Shown here piece by piece: positions 1 to 11,082 of a DNA stretch of 64,000 nucleotides. The stretch comes from Rhipicephalus microplus (Eukaryota > Arthropoda > Arachnida > Ixodida > Ixodidae). The DNA lies in NCBI RefSeq assembly GCF_043290135.1, contig NC_134710.1:254428592-254492591 (forward strand), read 5' to 3'. Under the pieces are notes generated by a model. The model was not told the DNA's origin and ran no database searches. It saw only the letters and a program-made list of their open reading frames with translations. Positions within the stretch are counted from its first letter, which is position 1, and each line of letters opens with the position of its first letter. Both the position numbers and the translations under genes were made by a program.

Positions 1-83
1 GTACAAACGCTCACTGCTTCTTGTTCAGTGAAAGCATCTTGTGAAGCCGTAACACCCAGGTCTGGTTCGTTGGTCTCCACTTT

Positions 84-419
84 TTACTTCTTTGATGTTT
101 GGCGTAGGGGTGAAGTTCGTGAAGCAGGTTCTTTGCAGGGCTTCTTTGCACTTGGTTTCATGTAGGAAGGATAGTCCTCGAGTGAGTGTGGGTGAAAAGT
201 CAGGAAGAAGTTTCCGATGTGGCACCCAGGCACATAGTCTACATTGTGGAAGTATCTGCTGCATACGACAGTCGCTGCAGACTTGTCGTTGATAATGAGG
301 TTATCTCTCGCAAATATTTTTTGCCATTTAGCGCGCAGTTCAGCATTGCTTGGGAATTGGTGAAAAGAAATAACGAGTGTTTTCCCCAAATTGGACTTGC
401 AATACAGCACACAATACAT
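84..419 (-). pseudogene. THAP-domain zinc-finger coding remnant
   Basis: An open frame of 111 codons on the minus strand starts at the ATG at 419-417 and reads as a THAP domain from its first residues. THAP domains are C2CH zinc-dependent DNA-binding modules found in transcription regulators and P-element-type transposases. Visible signatures are the amino-terminal CVLYCKSN (two Cys ligands at residues 3 and 7), ISFHQFPSN (the conserved FxxFP core, about residues 17-25), a Trp at residue 32, and the third ligand in VVCSRYF (Cys53). The fourth ligand should be His at residue 56 but the codon reads Tyr, so zinc binding is probably lost. The start was chosen because THAP proteins normally open within a few residues of the first Cys; a further in-frame ATG lies nine codons upstream. 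The tail is Lys/Ser/Pro-rich and ends at TAA. It could also be a first exon spliced near the 3' end. I infer a decayed transposase or domesticated-gene fragment. Confidence 0.6.
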
Positions 420-446
420 TATCGCACATCTAATGTATATATCCAT

Positions 447-1205
447 ACGTACTGCTTGTACTGAAGGTTGTACGATCGTCTTCCTGAGTCAGAAAATCAC
501 TGCAGGCTGAACACTGAGAAAAGGTCTTTACAAAATGCAGCCGCGGTGGGAAAATCACAGAATAAAGCAAGTCTCACTAGAGGGAAAAGAAATCGGTACA
601 AACTTGCTTGTAGAGCAACAAGGAAACTTTAAAAACTGTTTACCTGTCGAAAAGTTGGAATCTCAGTTTCTCTTCCCTAACATGTTCTTCCACGAACTCT
701 AAGTATAAGGCAGAAATGATTTGCACTGGAGATTTGAGTTCGAAAGCAAGCGGCTTGCGAGTGTACGCAGCTGCATTCGTCACATTATTCATGGATGAGG
801 CCTGCAGTACGAAGGAACGCAAAAGAGCTCGGGGTCTCCGGAATTAATGTTTACAGGTGGTGTTAACACCTTGGCAATACACGCCACTCCTTCAAGGCAT
901 GCCGTCCGAAGGGGTTATTCGGCAGCAAAAGTCCAATTTTTTTACTTATATTTTAACCGTTAGAGATACAAGTCACGTACGTGTTTCAAAAAGCTGTCTT
1001 GCAGCAGACTGCCGCTTTCAGCCCTAAAACCACTACAGATGTATTTGTAAAAATAAATACATAGAAAATAGATAGCAAAGGGAAGGTGTGCTCTTCGTTT
1101 CCGTAAGTGACCTCACTTAAATGCGGCCTCGTTATTGAATGAGAGCAAGTGCCAAAGGTGTTTGGTGCTCGCCGCTTGCAGAACATATGCAGTGTTGTTT
1201 ATCTC
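447..1205. other. No recognisable feature
   Basis: Mixed-composition sequence with no open frame showing a recognisable domain. The 60-66 codon open frames here are no longer than chance would give. Confidence 0.5.
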
Positions 1206-1241
1206 TCTATACACCCTTTTTACTCGATATTTTTTTACACT
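1206..1241. repeat. Partial MITE end
   Basis: The stretch acaccctttttactcg, a T-run and acactgta resemble the right terminal inverted repeat of the complete element that follows. It looks like a leftover end of a second copy. Confidence 0.4.
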
Positions 1242-1247
1242 GTACTA

Positions 1248-1511
1248 CACTCTAAATAAATCGAGTGAAAATGGTGTCTTTTTGTCCCACAACAATAATC
1301 GTCATCAGGCTTGCGTACGCTTCCTATCTTGAAAACTCGGCGCTGGCCACTTTCCTATCGAGAATGCAATGTAACCCTGATAATGGGCATGTCGATCGTG
1401 ACCGGAATGTACCGGGCGCGGGGCGATAGCGCAAGGATGGAACGCAATATAGATGACGATTATCGTTGTGGGACAAAAAAACACCCTTTTTACTCGCTCT
1501 TTTTTAGAGTG
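1248..1511. mobile_element. TA-flanked MITE (Tc1/mariner-like)
   Basis: This is a 264-bp element with long imperfect terminal inverted repeats of about 60 bp. The left end starts CACTCTAAATAAATCGAGTG and continues through gtcccacaac and ataatcgtcatc. The right end is the reverse complement of the same series, gatgacgattatcg, ttgtgggac, ctttttactcg, tttagagtg. A TA dinucleotide sits directly outside both ends (1246-1247 and 1512-1513), which is the target duplication of Tc1/mariner transposons. The interior has no transposase frame, so it would be a non-autonomous copy. The class assignment is inference from the TA duplication and end structure. Confidence 0.65.
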
Positions 1512-2357
1512 TATAGGCGTCGTCTGCTGGAGAGTTAGAGTACCTCGATGCCTGCTAAGGGAGTAGGAGAAGAGCGCCGCGTCACGGCGCACGGTGGAAC
1601 TTCTACAATTACATTTTTCGATGGGGCGCACGCCGAATAAAACGGCCGGAGAAACACCGCCGCACGCGCCCGATTCAGGCAGCCGTGGTGTGGATTGCTC
1701 CGTGCGTCGTCTGCTAGCTACGTCGTGCTTCCATGTTCGCGTACGTCATGCACGTTCTCAAAAGGTGGTTTGTCTGGTCATGTCAGCGCGAGTGTAACTG
1801 CTTGTACGTATGCCTGACATGACGTATGAAAGAATTTGGTCTTGCTCGGCTGCTGATGCATTGTAAGATCAGCGAATACAACTTTCCCTCTGGGAACACT
1901 GTTTATTGTCGTCGTACCCTCCATTCACCAGAATAGTTTCGAAGTAAATGTCGCTTGATGCTTCAAGTGCATTGTAAAAGGATACTGGCAACTCCCAAAC
2001 CTGAGGGCTAATAAAGGGTAAATGGACAGTGTTTTAGCGACTTTGTTGATTGTAAACAAAAACGAGGCTCTAGGGCGCGCAATCGTGCGCTGTTGGTACG
2101 TGCACAACTACATGGCACTGTAATTTATCGGTTATACCAGAAGCCTTAGTTTCGTTGATCAGGCCGTGGTACCACTATATAGAGATATTACTATTACATG
2201 AACTGTCGGACACTTCCGTACTTAGTTGCTGTGTGCAATCGTGTGCTCAGAATTAACAACGCTTCAAAGAGCCCTGACGTTTAAGATTAATTCAGACGGC
2301 ATGACTTACATTTAATGTTGTATAAATTCACTGGAGATATCACCTTTATTTACAGCG
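1512..2357. other. No recognisable feature
   Basis: Includes a moderately GC-rich patch at about 1560-1800. No gene, RNA or repeat could be supported. Confidence 0.4.
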
Positions 2358-2364
2358 ATTGTGT

Positions 2365-2522
2365 TTTCCGATGGAGGCGGAAATGTTGTAGGCCCGTGTG
2401 CTCAGATTTGGGTGCACGTTAAAGAACCCTAGGTGGTTGAAATTTCCGGAGCCCTCCACTACGGCGTCTCTCATAATCATATGGTGGTTTTGGGACGTTA
2501 AACACAACATATCAATCAATCA
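2365..2522 (+). mobile_element. Ruka-like tRNA-derived SINE, 5' truncated
   Basis: Contains the body (gatggaggcggaaatgttg, gtgcacgttaaagaaccc, ctctcataatcatatggtgg) and the (ATCA)n tail of the tick SINE, but lacks the tRNA-like head. The 7-bp direct repeat attgtgt at 2358-2364 and 2523-2529 is a plausible target-site duplication, so truncation happened at insertion. Confidence 0.75.
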
Positions 2523-3062
2523 ATTGTGTGGAATTATTATTGACCGACGGAATGCAGCGGTAACTTTTCGTTTCAAAAAAAAAATGCTTGTCCCATAAAA
2601 TAACCGCACCTTCGTTGTAGCACTGTCATGACCGTAATCCATCGATCAAAGCTTTCTGTTGGACTCTTACAAGGATTTTATATCTACTGGTGCAAGAACA
2701 TGTGCGTACACGTGGTAAACGCGATGTATAACGCAAAGAGCTGTCAGCCCCTAAGCTTTCTTGACTACATCTTTTCGACAGTGCCACATTTCATGGTGAA
2801 CAGAATGAGAAAAAAATATGAATGTGCGTATAAGTGCGAGTGGTGCTACTGAACTCGATCATCGCACAGATATTCGGGCTTTCTACATTATTTCTTTCTT
2901 TTTTTATGCAGGTGATAAAGAAGAAAGTAAATTGTTCAGTCACGCCACAGCAGTGCGTAACAGGTGAAACGCAAGCTAAGCACGTACAAACAACACAGTG
3001 AAAGCGTGATTTAGTGCGAAAGTGCGAAGACAGTCACCCAGGGTGAGCATCCCTTTGAAAGT

Positions 3063-3326
3063 GATGATGATGTGTGGTGTTTGATTGGATTGATTTGTGG
3101 GGTTTAACGTCCCAAAACCACCATATGATTATGAGAGACGCCGTAGTGTAGGACCCCGGAAATTTTGACCAACTGGGGTTCTTTAACGTGCACCCAAGTC
3201 TGAGCATGCGGGCCTATAACAATTTCACCTCCATCGGAAATGCAGCCACCGCAGCCGGGATTTGATCCCGCGACCTGCCGTTCAGCAGCCAAGTACCTTA
3301 GCTACTGGACCACCGCGGCGGGGCTG
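3063..3326 (-). mobile_element. Ruka-like tRNA-derived SINE, full length
   Basis: A complete copy on the minus strand. The (TGAT)n-like tail and gtttaacgtcccaaaaccac lie at the left and the tRNA-derived head at the right (B-box-like gggatttgatcccgcgacc, then ccaccgcggcgggg). A perfect 11-bp target-site duplication, cctttgaaagt, flanks it at 3052-3062 and 3327-3337. RNA polymerase III promoter boxes in the head are the family's usual means of transcription; mobilisation depends on a partner LINE. Confidence 0.85.
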
Positions 3327-3657
3327 CCTTTGAAAGTCAGAATGCGCTTTACTCACTGGTAATGGTAACGTTGCACAGGCTTCGTGCACCTATTCAGTAG
3401 ATGTGAGCATAGATATTACCAGTAAACTGCGGTCAACGCATTGCACTTGCCAACAACGCCTCATACCGGTCGCAACGAAGCGCCGCTTCGTGTATTTGCA
3501 TACTCGCCGCCAACCGCCTATCCACACCTCGGCGGGGACGGTGCTGCCACCTATCGCTTTTTTTTTTTTTTTTTGCACGTCTGCTGGATTTGTTCTGTGG
3601 ATGAAATCAATTGAATGTTTTGCAACCATGTGAGTGCAGGGAAGTGAGTCGAAAAGT

Positions 3658-3716
3658 CTATTTATTTATTTATTTATTTATTTATTCATTTATTTATTTA
3701 TTCATTCATTCATTTT
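3658..3716. repeat. (TTTA)n microsatellite
   Basis: About fifteen TTTA/TTCA units with a few C substitutions. Confidence 0.9.
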
Positions 3717-4282
3717 ACCATATAAAGCCAACTTAGAGATAACCATGAAAAAAAAAACAACCTTATTAGGCGCCTCTGATTACACTCTAAGACATCTTGG
3801 CTGACAAAACCTATGCTTCAAATGAAATATTTTTTTTACCATAACTGCGCTCAACTAATTCGCAAGCTAGGAAACTTTAAAAAATGTCTCCAAGTAACTA
3901 AAGGCGACTACGATCAGTACGCTATTTGCCATGCCTGCGCGAATTGTACCAAATTATTTTCCCCTTTTTTTAATTGTTGTTTCGAGTGATGTGAAACTCG
4001 CTCTAAAAAGTATGATTGGGAAAGACATTGGCTCTTCAATTTAAACCAAATGTTTAGAGGAAAGATACAGCAATTGCGTTACCACCATGCAGGGCTACCT
4101 TAGCGCATAGCCATAATATTGTAAACAGCACTTGGCAAACTGTCATAAATTCATCCTGTCTTCTCTTAGAACCATTTACCTACGCAGAATAGCCAGTCGA
4201 TCTTAGAATGCGCTAAGCTAACTTCCTTTCCAGCCTTTGTTTCGCTTCCCCTTTTCAGCAAATTGGCATCGTCACTGCCAGA
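3717..4282. other. No recognisable feature
   Basis: AT-rich sequence with no open frame or repeat that I recognise. Confidence 0.4.
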
Positions 4283-5733
4283 AAAAAAAATTGGCAGATT
4301 CCACGTACAGTGGGAACCAATTATATGCGAAGCACGAATGAGAAATGTTGATATGTCACTTTGAAATCAGCGCAACGTTATGAGGTGTGGAGGTAAATGA
4401 TGTCGTACATGAGTTCCGTGTCATGACTATCATGTTTGGACGTGTCGTTTACCTTCGTCATCTATTCACGACAAGTGGTACCAAATTTAATATATGTGGA
4501 GCTAGCGAAACGACCACGAGCACCTTTTATGAGCGTGGTATGTTGTCATGTTCTTACATCAAACGCATGCCAGGATTATCATGTTTACATCAGTCATGGA
4601 CTTTCGTCATCCATTGACGTCACGTAACACCAAGTTTGGTATATGTGGAGCTAGCAAAACGGCCGCGAGCGCATCATGAAGGGCCCAATATATTCCAATG
4701 TAGCGTTGACGCGTGCACACGCTGGGCACAGCGACGCTACGTTAGCAAAACGCGAGCACTCTATAGTCTGAGGTCAGGCGCGACCGACGCCACCAGCATC
4801 CGTCGGTGTGGCCCGACGGCAGGCGGCGTGAAATGAGACATGCTGCATTTCGCGCCGATGCGTTACCCAGACAACACTGCGTCTCCCTCTTTTCGTGACG
4901 GAGGTACGTCGGACGCGCTGAAAGGCGCATGCGTCAAATCAATGCAACGTGGCGTGCACCTGCGAGCATATGGCAGGACCAGTGCCGGGCTCGGCAACGC
5001 CGGCCTGACTCGATAAAATGAACGCCGGTGCGCACGCGCACCACGTCACGTCGAAATTTAATTCACCTTGACTGTGGCATGTAGTCATGTTCACATATGA
5101 CACGCATCTCACGATTATCATGTTTGCACCAGTCACATACCTTCGTCATCCATTAACGTCACGTATTACCAAATTTGGCATATGTAAAGCTAGCGAAACG
5201 TCCGCGAGCGCATCATGAGTGTGGCATGTAATCATGTTGTTACATGACACACATCTCATAATTATCATGTTTGCACCAGTCACATACCTTCGTCATCATT
5301 GACGTACCGCAATACCAAATCTGGTATATGGCGCAAGCGAAACGCCCGCGAGTGCATCATGAGCTTGGCATGTAGTCATGTTGTTACATGACATGCATGT
5401 CATTATTTTTATGTTAGGGTCTGTCGCTTGTGTTCGCCATGGAATCATGTCATACCATACTAGTTTTGCAACATGTCATGTTAACAAAACCACTGCAAGC
5501 TGAGCCGCAAGACCATGAAATGTAAATCATGACACTCATGACATGCATGTCATGATTTTCATGTTATGACTAGTCAGATATGTTATTTATACAGTCATGT
5601 TACGCCATGCCAAGTTTCGTATTGATACCATTATCGAAATGGCCAGGAGAGCTAAAAGTCGTAGGTGGATAGATAGATGGATACGCGCAAAGTCGCCGAA
5701 GTTCGCTAAGAAATGGTCCACATTTAAAAAATG
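4283..5733. repeat. Dispersed repeat with ~150-bp minisatellite units, copy A
   Basis: Opens with a segment shared with copy B at 52.24 kb (cccacgtacagtgg-like, atatgcgaagcacgaatg, gttgatatgtcacttt). Imperfect units of about 150 bp follow, each with tgtagtcatgttcttacatg, atgattatcatgtttg, caccttcgtcatccatt, gacgtcacgtaatacc, gctagcgaaacg and gcgagcgcatcatga. Units begin near 4420, 4550, 5075, 5215 and 5365, with the last ones diverged. The right end (ccaggagagctaaaagtcgt, gatagatagatgg, gctaagaaatg, cacatttaaaa) is also shared. No coding capacity is seen. A different 385-bp segment is embedded between two units. Confidence 0.7.
4683..5067. mobile_element. GC-rich segment embedded in copy A
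   Basis: Unit sequence runs to cgcatcatga, is interrupted by about 385 bp of CpG-rich DNA starting gggcccaatatattccaatg, and resumes at tgtggcatgtagtcatg. The segment is absent from the equivalent positions of copy B. No clear terminal inverted repeats or target duplication are visible, so its class is unknown. Confidence 0.4.
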
Positions 5734-5985
5734 CACGAGAAAGCGAGATAGAACCTACTTTTATTTTGAGCAAGTGCACTGTGCACTCAAGGTGGGCGGG
5801 CTCCTCATTCTAGGTAGCTACGGGCCCTCGCCAACTCCCGCGCCCGTCGAACCAGGCTTCACTAATTCTTCAGGCCTCGGTCCAATAACTTGGCCTCCCA
5901 CTCTTCTTCAGCTAGTGTAGTGGTTCCAGGGCTTTTGCCTGCATCCCCATCCTATAGCATGTAGGCGTCCGGAACCTGTGCAGTA
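5734..5985 (-). mobile_element. Probable LINE 3' end, truncated
   Basis: On the minus strand this reads as the decayed carboxy-terminus and 3' tail of a non-LTR element: EEEWEAKLLDRG-like residues, an arginine/alanine-rich helix, then ggagcccgcccacc, the palindrome aagtgcactgtgcact, an AATAAAA signal, and a pyrimidine-rich end against copy A of the minisatellite repeat. I recall similar tails on tick I/Jockey-group LINEs, but this rests on memory and short motifs only. Confidence 0.4.
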
Positions 5986-6129
5986 CTTGCAGATAGATGT
6001 ACGAGTGCTCAGTCGGAACAAAAAAAAAATTGTTCCCTGCAGTAAACAGGCTATATCGAGCATACAGCAGGAGCTGCTGCATATTTTTTGGTTGCATAAA
6101 AAAGTAAGGAAACCAAAATTTAAAGTTTA

Positions 6130-6740
6130 AGTCTTAGTCGGAAAGTGTTTTGTTTACTTATTTATTCAAAATGGCTTAAAGGCTCAATAAAGGGCATCGA
6201 GTATATCTACATTGCAAAAAATACAGACAAAAAGTAAAAAAGAACAAAGAAACAAAGAAAACAAGTGATAAATAGCAAAGTGCCGCAAAATGTAAAACGC
6301 AACAAAATCTGGTTATCGCGAAAAGCTTCTAAATTATATGTGGATACAATGTGATCTGGAAAGCCGTTCCAACGTGCTATGGTTCGAGGGAACGGGGATG
6401 AGTTGCCTGTGTGTAACCATGAGTGCGCACGAAACTACGTGCGCTGTGAAGGTGTCTAGATGTGCGCTGAGGAAGATGAAGCGGTAAACAGTGGAATTTG
6501 TTACTGTGTATGTACCGATAAAATAAACATAAAAGGGCAATGAAGTGGCGTCGATCCAGTGAAATAAGTGCAGGGTCTTGTTTTGTTAGGGTGATGCATC
6601 AATGATAGTTGTACTTACCAGCGATGAATCTCGCTACCCCATTCTGGACGTCTTCTAACGCACGGACAAGGTAATATCGATGTGGTGACCATGTGGATGA
6701 TGCATACTCTGAGGATACACACATTCCATTATGCCCCTTT
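6130..6740 (-). mobile_element. Decayed LINE reverse-transcriptase 3' region
   Basis: Minus-strand conceptual translation across frames gives SEYASSTWSPHRYYLVRALE followed by DVQNGVARFIAGKYN, then ISLDRRHFIAL and HVGTAFPDHIVST. This is the typical C-terminal part of a Jockey/CR1-group reverse transcriptase (LEYAS.VW.P....I..LE.VQ..A.RFI). Stops and at least one frameshift interrupt it, so it is dead. The plus-strand left end (cttatttattcaaaatggc, ttaaaggctcaataaagggc) is the element's 3' tail. Confidence 0.65.
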
Positions 6741-8085
6741 GGAACTATCGTGGCTACAGCGTAATATCAGCAGCAAAAGTTAACGTGACGCGAAATGCTC
6801 GATAAAGCTTAATTTCCGCTTTGTCTGGGAATGTAATTTTCAAATGAATGTTTCATACTCCACTTGGTATTCCGACCAATACAGTCACCAGCTTGATTAC
6901 AAGCGTTAAGCACTGCTATAGCAGAAATTCGCATTTATGGTGGATTCAACGTCCCGCAAACTTTTGCTGTTTGTAGTATACTACTTTTACACACTGGGCG
7001 CCTCGCTTTGATACATCCAAGAGCCGGGGTGAAGCCCCGCGCTGCACTTATAAAATATCGGCCTCTGTATGCTTACCAGCTATCATCCACTATGACCATT
7101 CGCGCCGGCGTCTCTTGTTTTCTTCTGTCATTTCCTGGCATGAGTCGCAACATCGAGACAGTCGAGATTCACCTAATATAGTGAAGAAAAAAAGCCTTCA
7201 AGCAACAATGTGCAGATACTGATACCAAACGCATGTTGTCATACTATAATAAAAAACCTTCAATTATTCATAAAGCTGCAGTAATGGCAGAGAAGATTCT
7301 TTTTAATTGCACACACTCGCACGCACACACACGCACGCGTATGCACGAACTATAATGCGAAGTGGAAACCTCCGCACAATTTCATTTCAGATGCTGGTGT
7401 GTGCTCCTAAAGAATCTGCGAAACATGTGTATTTCTCTTCCGCGTGGAAATGGTACTTGCAAGACATCGCAGAAGCGTTTTATGTAGGATTTGCCACCAC
7501 GCTTACCTATATGCAGTAGCTGACTGCACCCAGTCGCCGTAGATTTCCCGAACACTTTGAAATGAAGTTGTGGCCCGAATGGTACGCAGCTGTCGGCGAC
7601 CGCAGTTCTTTGTATGTGCACAAAGTAAAACATCAAGAAACAGCCGGATTTAGAGATTGCAAACTGCCGAAGCACGCCACTCAAAATTTTTCGCGTGAGG
7701 TTGTTTGCCTCTTCTGATGCAAGATAACTTATAAGAAAAGGGAGAAAAACAAGGATCGCGCAAGAAAAGCGCCATTTATTTCACAGATGGCCAGTCGTAT
7801 CGTGAATAAAGCTGCAACGTTTACTTGACGAGTGCATTCAGGAGTCCGAGTCTTTAGATATTTACTCATGCTCTCATCAGGCAACAAAGAACTAAACGAA
7901 ATCAATAAAAAACTAAAGTAACTTGCTTTCCTCAGGTGTGTCGCGGGAAAAATGTGCGTTATTTGATCTAGCACGTGAAAAGAACGATGCGTCAAATCAT
8001 TATTTCCCCGTGCTTAGCAGGCGTCGGAGGTCGAGGCTACCGAGCTGCACGTACGCTCCATGTTGTGCGCTACAATTACGCTAGC
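6741..8085. other. No recognisable gene; upstream of the aminopeptidase exon
   Basis: Mixed sequence without a recognisable repeat family. It becomes GC- and CpG-rich after about 8010, approaching the promoter of the following gene. Confidence 0.4.
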
Positions 8086-8089
8086 GTCC

Positions 8090-8542
8090 AATTAGTGTCC
8101 TGACCCGCTTACATAACAGGCTTCGCGCACGGCACTGTGCACGCCCCTGCATTGTTCTACGTCCGCGCGACGCGTCACCGCGCCGGTTTAGGCTGTTCTC
8201 GGCAGGCAACCTCGAATCGCGTCTTTTCCTCGGTGATCGCCGAGGGGCAGCACTGTGATCGCGGCAGCGCACGCGTAACCGGAGGCGTTTCTTCCCTTAG
8301 CGCTCGGGAAAGACGTCCGAGAAGCGGTGGGAGAGGCGCCCTCGATACTAAATACTCGGGCGCGCGTTCTCCGCCGCCGACTCGCGGCGTCATCATCCTT
8401 CAGGACAGCGCCGCTGAGTGTGGACAAAGAGGAGCAGCCAGCGCCGACCGCTCCACAAGTGGACCGGCTGTCTTTGTCTCCTGACAGCTTTCTTTTTGCC
8501 CGCTCAGCTGAGCGCCGCGCTAGTCGGCCGACGGCGCACGAA
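8090..8542 (+). promoter_or_regulatory. CpG-rich promoter/5' UTR region of the M1 peptidase gene
   Basis: A CpG-dense block directly upstream of the first ATG at 8543. No convincing TATA box was found. The candidate initiator-like tcagct at about 8506 is weak. The transcription start is therefore not resolved; the compositional island and its position are what support a promoter here. Confidence 0.4.
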
Positions 8543-9345
8543 ATGTGCGATGCGGCACCGACAGATGGCGCTGAATCAAAGCGCCTCGAGCTGAAACCAG
8601 TTTGCATGGCGCCTAGGCGCGGCGGCGGTACCGTTTTCAAAGCCACAGATGCCACCGCACGTGCAGGAGGGTCCGTGGCGGTGGACTCGGCGGCCCGCTC
8701 CACCATGAGCAAGACGTTCCACCGGCGATCGACGGCCGCCTGCGGCCTGGTGGTGCTCATGCTGCTGCTGTGCTCTGTCGGTCTTCTCATTGCTTTCCTT
8801 AAGGGACACCAGCAGCAGACGCGAGACGCTCACATGCGCCAGGGGGCGACGCCACGACGCGGGGTAAACAACGACGGCGGCAACTTTCCAAGTCGCCGAA
8901 CGACCCAGCCACCGTCGACTACGACGACGCCCAGGCCACCGCTGCAGACAACCACTGTAGAGCCACCCAAGCCGAAGCTGGACTTCAGGCTACCCGCGCA
9001 CGTAGTGCCGCTCGCGTATGATCTGATGCTCGAGCCTCATCTGAGCAGGGACACGTTCGACGGCGAAGTGTGGATCATGGTAAACGCGACGCGACCTGTG
9101 AACCGTTTCGTCGTTCATGTCTTCCGGCTGACTGTCGATGAGACCGAGGTGCTGTTTGAGGACGGCAGCCCACTGAGCACGGGGCCACCGTTCGAAGACG
9201 ACCTAAATGAGTTCTTCGTGGTACCTGTCGCCGACAAGCCTGGTCCCGCGGGTCTCTACCGCCTGCATTTCAAGTTCAGGGGCTCGTTGGTTGGTGGCAT
9301 CGTAGGTTTCTACAAGAGCAGCTACAAGATCGACAACGAGATCAG
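8543..9345 (+). CDS. M1 metallopeptidase (aminopeptidase N-type), first coding exon
   Basis: The frame encodes a type II membrane ectopeptidase amino-terminus. Residues 1-63 are a basic, Gly/Ala-rich cytoplasmic tail. Residues 64-86 (ACGLVVLMLLLCSVGLLIAF) are one strong membrane segment. Residues 87-145 are a Thr/Pro-rich stalk (TTQPPSTTTTPRPP). From 146 begins the M1 N-terminal domain: LDFRLPAHVVPLAYDLMLEP, then FDGEVWI, an N-glycosylation site NAT at 181-183, and YRLHFKFRGSLVGGIVGFYK near the end. In the M1 family this domain precedes the catalytic GAMEN and HExxH-E modules, which are not in this exon. It ends at atcag|gtgagt, a near-consensus donor at 9346 with phase 2; reading on gives TGA at once. 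The start at 8543 is the first in-frame ATG; a second ATG at 8705 has a better Kozak context (tccaccATGa) and would remove 54 residues of tail. Both give the same topology. Family members trim N-terminal residues from peptides at the cell surface. Confidence 0.85.
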
Positions 9346-11071
9346 GTGAGTGACAATATGTGCAATCGTATGTGATCGACAGGAAGCTGGCAGTTCAACG
9401 GCCAGCTCTCTGTTGCCCGCGCACGTGTGAACGACCGCTCAAGTCTCACGCTTGCTGTCATTTACCGCTGATCTTCTGCATTGTTTCATGATCGTGGGAT
9501 CAAAGCTGTGAAAGTGATCTTGAAGGTTCTTACAAGAGTCGCACTATAAAACGCAGTACGGATGAAGTTCGTGATTTGTTTGGCTCCGTAAAGAATAATG
9601 TCGTTGTTTTCGAGCGTGAATGTGAACTCTTTTGGGGAAATGAAGCCCGAGGAAAACAAAGCGATCAAAAAAAAAAGATAAGACACAAATCGGTCAGCAA
9701 GTCGAACAAAATTTCATTCCGGAGCCCTAAGGCTGAGGTTCCCCTCGCTCACCCTCATTGAACTTCACGAGGTAAGAGCGTTCGTCAGTGCACCGCTAAA
9801 GCATTTATCTTGTTTCGAGTATGGTTGCCTCAAAATAGCCTGTAAAAATTCCTACGTAAATAAAAACGGAAACTCCAACAGCATCAGCGTCATCTTCTGA
9901 CGCCGCTTTACCTACCGCGGAATCAGCCGAGACTATGACCTCTTACCGTTTAACTTACCTGTGGTACCTTTTTTTCTCTTTCTCTTTAATTTTTTATTAT
10001 ATCTCTGTTTCAACATACTTATTTTTCAGCCTCTAGTTTTCTTAGTGTTATCTGCTCTTACCGGTCTGGAAGCGTTCATTTGAGGAAGTTGCACGGCCTT
10101 CGGATGCTCGCTGCGTACGAGTTGACTAGCGAACGAGTTTAGCTATGTAGGCGAAACAACCAAAGCATTTATTCTGAGCCAACATTTTCAGTGCCCCGTA
10201 TTAGGCAGCAGCGCACAAAGCATATTAGCTATGCGATGCTCGTTTATCGTTTTTCCCTCTCTTATGAAACATGAAGCGCAGGAATAACTACGGCCTTAAT
10301 TCATCAACGACGTCAGCAATAACTGCCGCTTAATCTATCAACCACCAAGCGCAACTCGAAAGATAATGCAGGATGTGATAATGGAGGAAGTGATGTGATA
10401 ATGAGGGTGCACACCATTAACAACATATGCGTTACTCGACCTGTGCTATATTTCGCATTTTGCGTGCAGGCGCTGAGCTTGCCCACTTGTGAAAACGCAG
10501 TCTCGAAAAACTTCCTACAATACCGCACGAAGCTGCTCAACTTTTGTATAACAGCAGTTTTCGCAACTAAACTCTGAGAAAAAGAAGACTGGTTATAGAA
10601 CGTATAGCATGGTGCACGTGAAACGCTTGTCAAGGCAATTGTAGCTTGTGTAGTTGTGTAGCTTGGCAATTGTAGTTTGTGAAATAGCTCAACTTTGTGC
10701 TCATCTTTCACTCATTCTTCATACGAAGGTAATATCCGTGATGATTCGCTGCTATGTCAATTAGTATTCCCCTTTTCCTTTGTTATACTCTAAATGGCGT
10801 GTGGAGATAATGAGTAAGTTGATTTCCATTTTTACAAAAACCGAAGTCTCGATTTAGCAGCCAATTCTGTCATTCGGCGAATAGGAGAACTATTACTGTT
10901 CATAAAATTCTTTGTCGCTATTCCTGTAATACCGCTTTTTGCTACTTTCACCCTTTCAAAGATATAAGTGTTCCGAATACATACGTGCACTTACTGCCTT
11001 ATGTGCATTTCTTTCTGCGTGAGGGGAGCTTAAAATGTCTTCAAGATTTCCGATTATACCTAAACCCTGAT
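9346..11071 (+). other. Presumed start of intron 1 of the M1 peptidase gene
   Basis: GTGAGT at 9346-9351 is a strong 5' splice site. No sequence resembling the following M1 exon (Phe-Asp-Glu-Pro or GAMEN region) was seen here or further right on the plus strand. No repeat could be named in this stretch. Confidence 0.55.
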
Positions 11072-11082
11072 ATGACTAACTT

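Noticed and set aside
8188..8790. 200-codon minus-strand frame opposite the M1 exon
   Set aside because: Shadow of the GC-rich coding exon; the plus strand has a clear M1 domain and splice donor.
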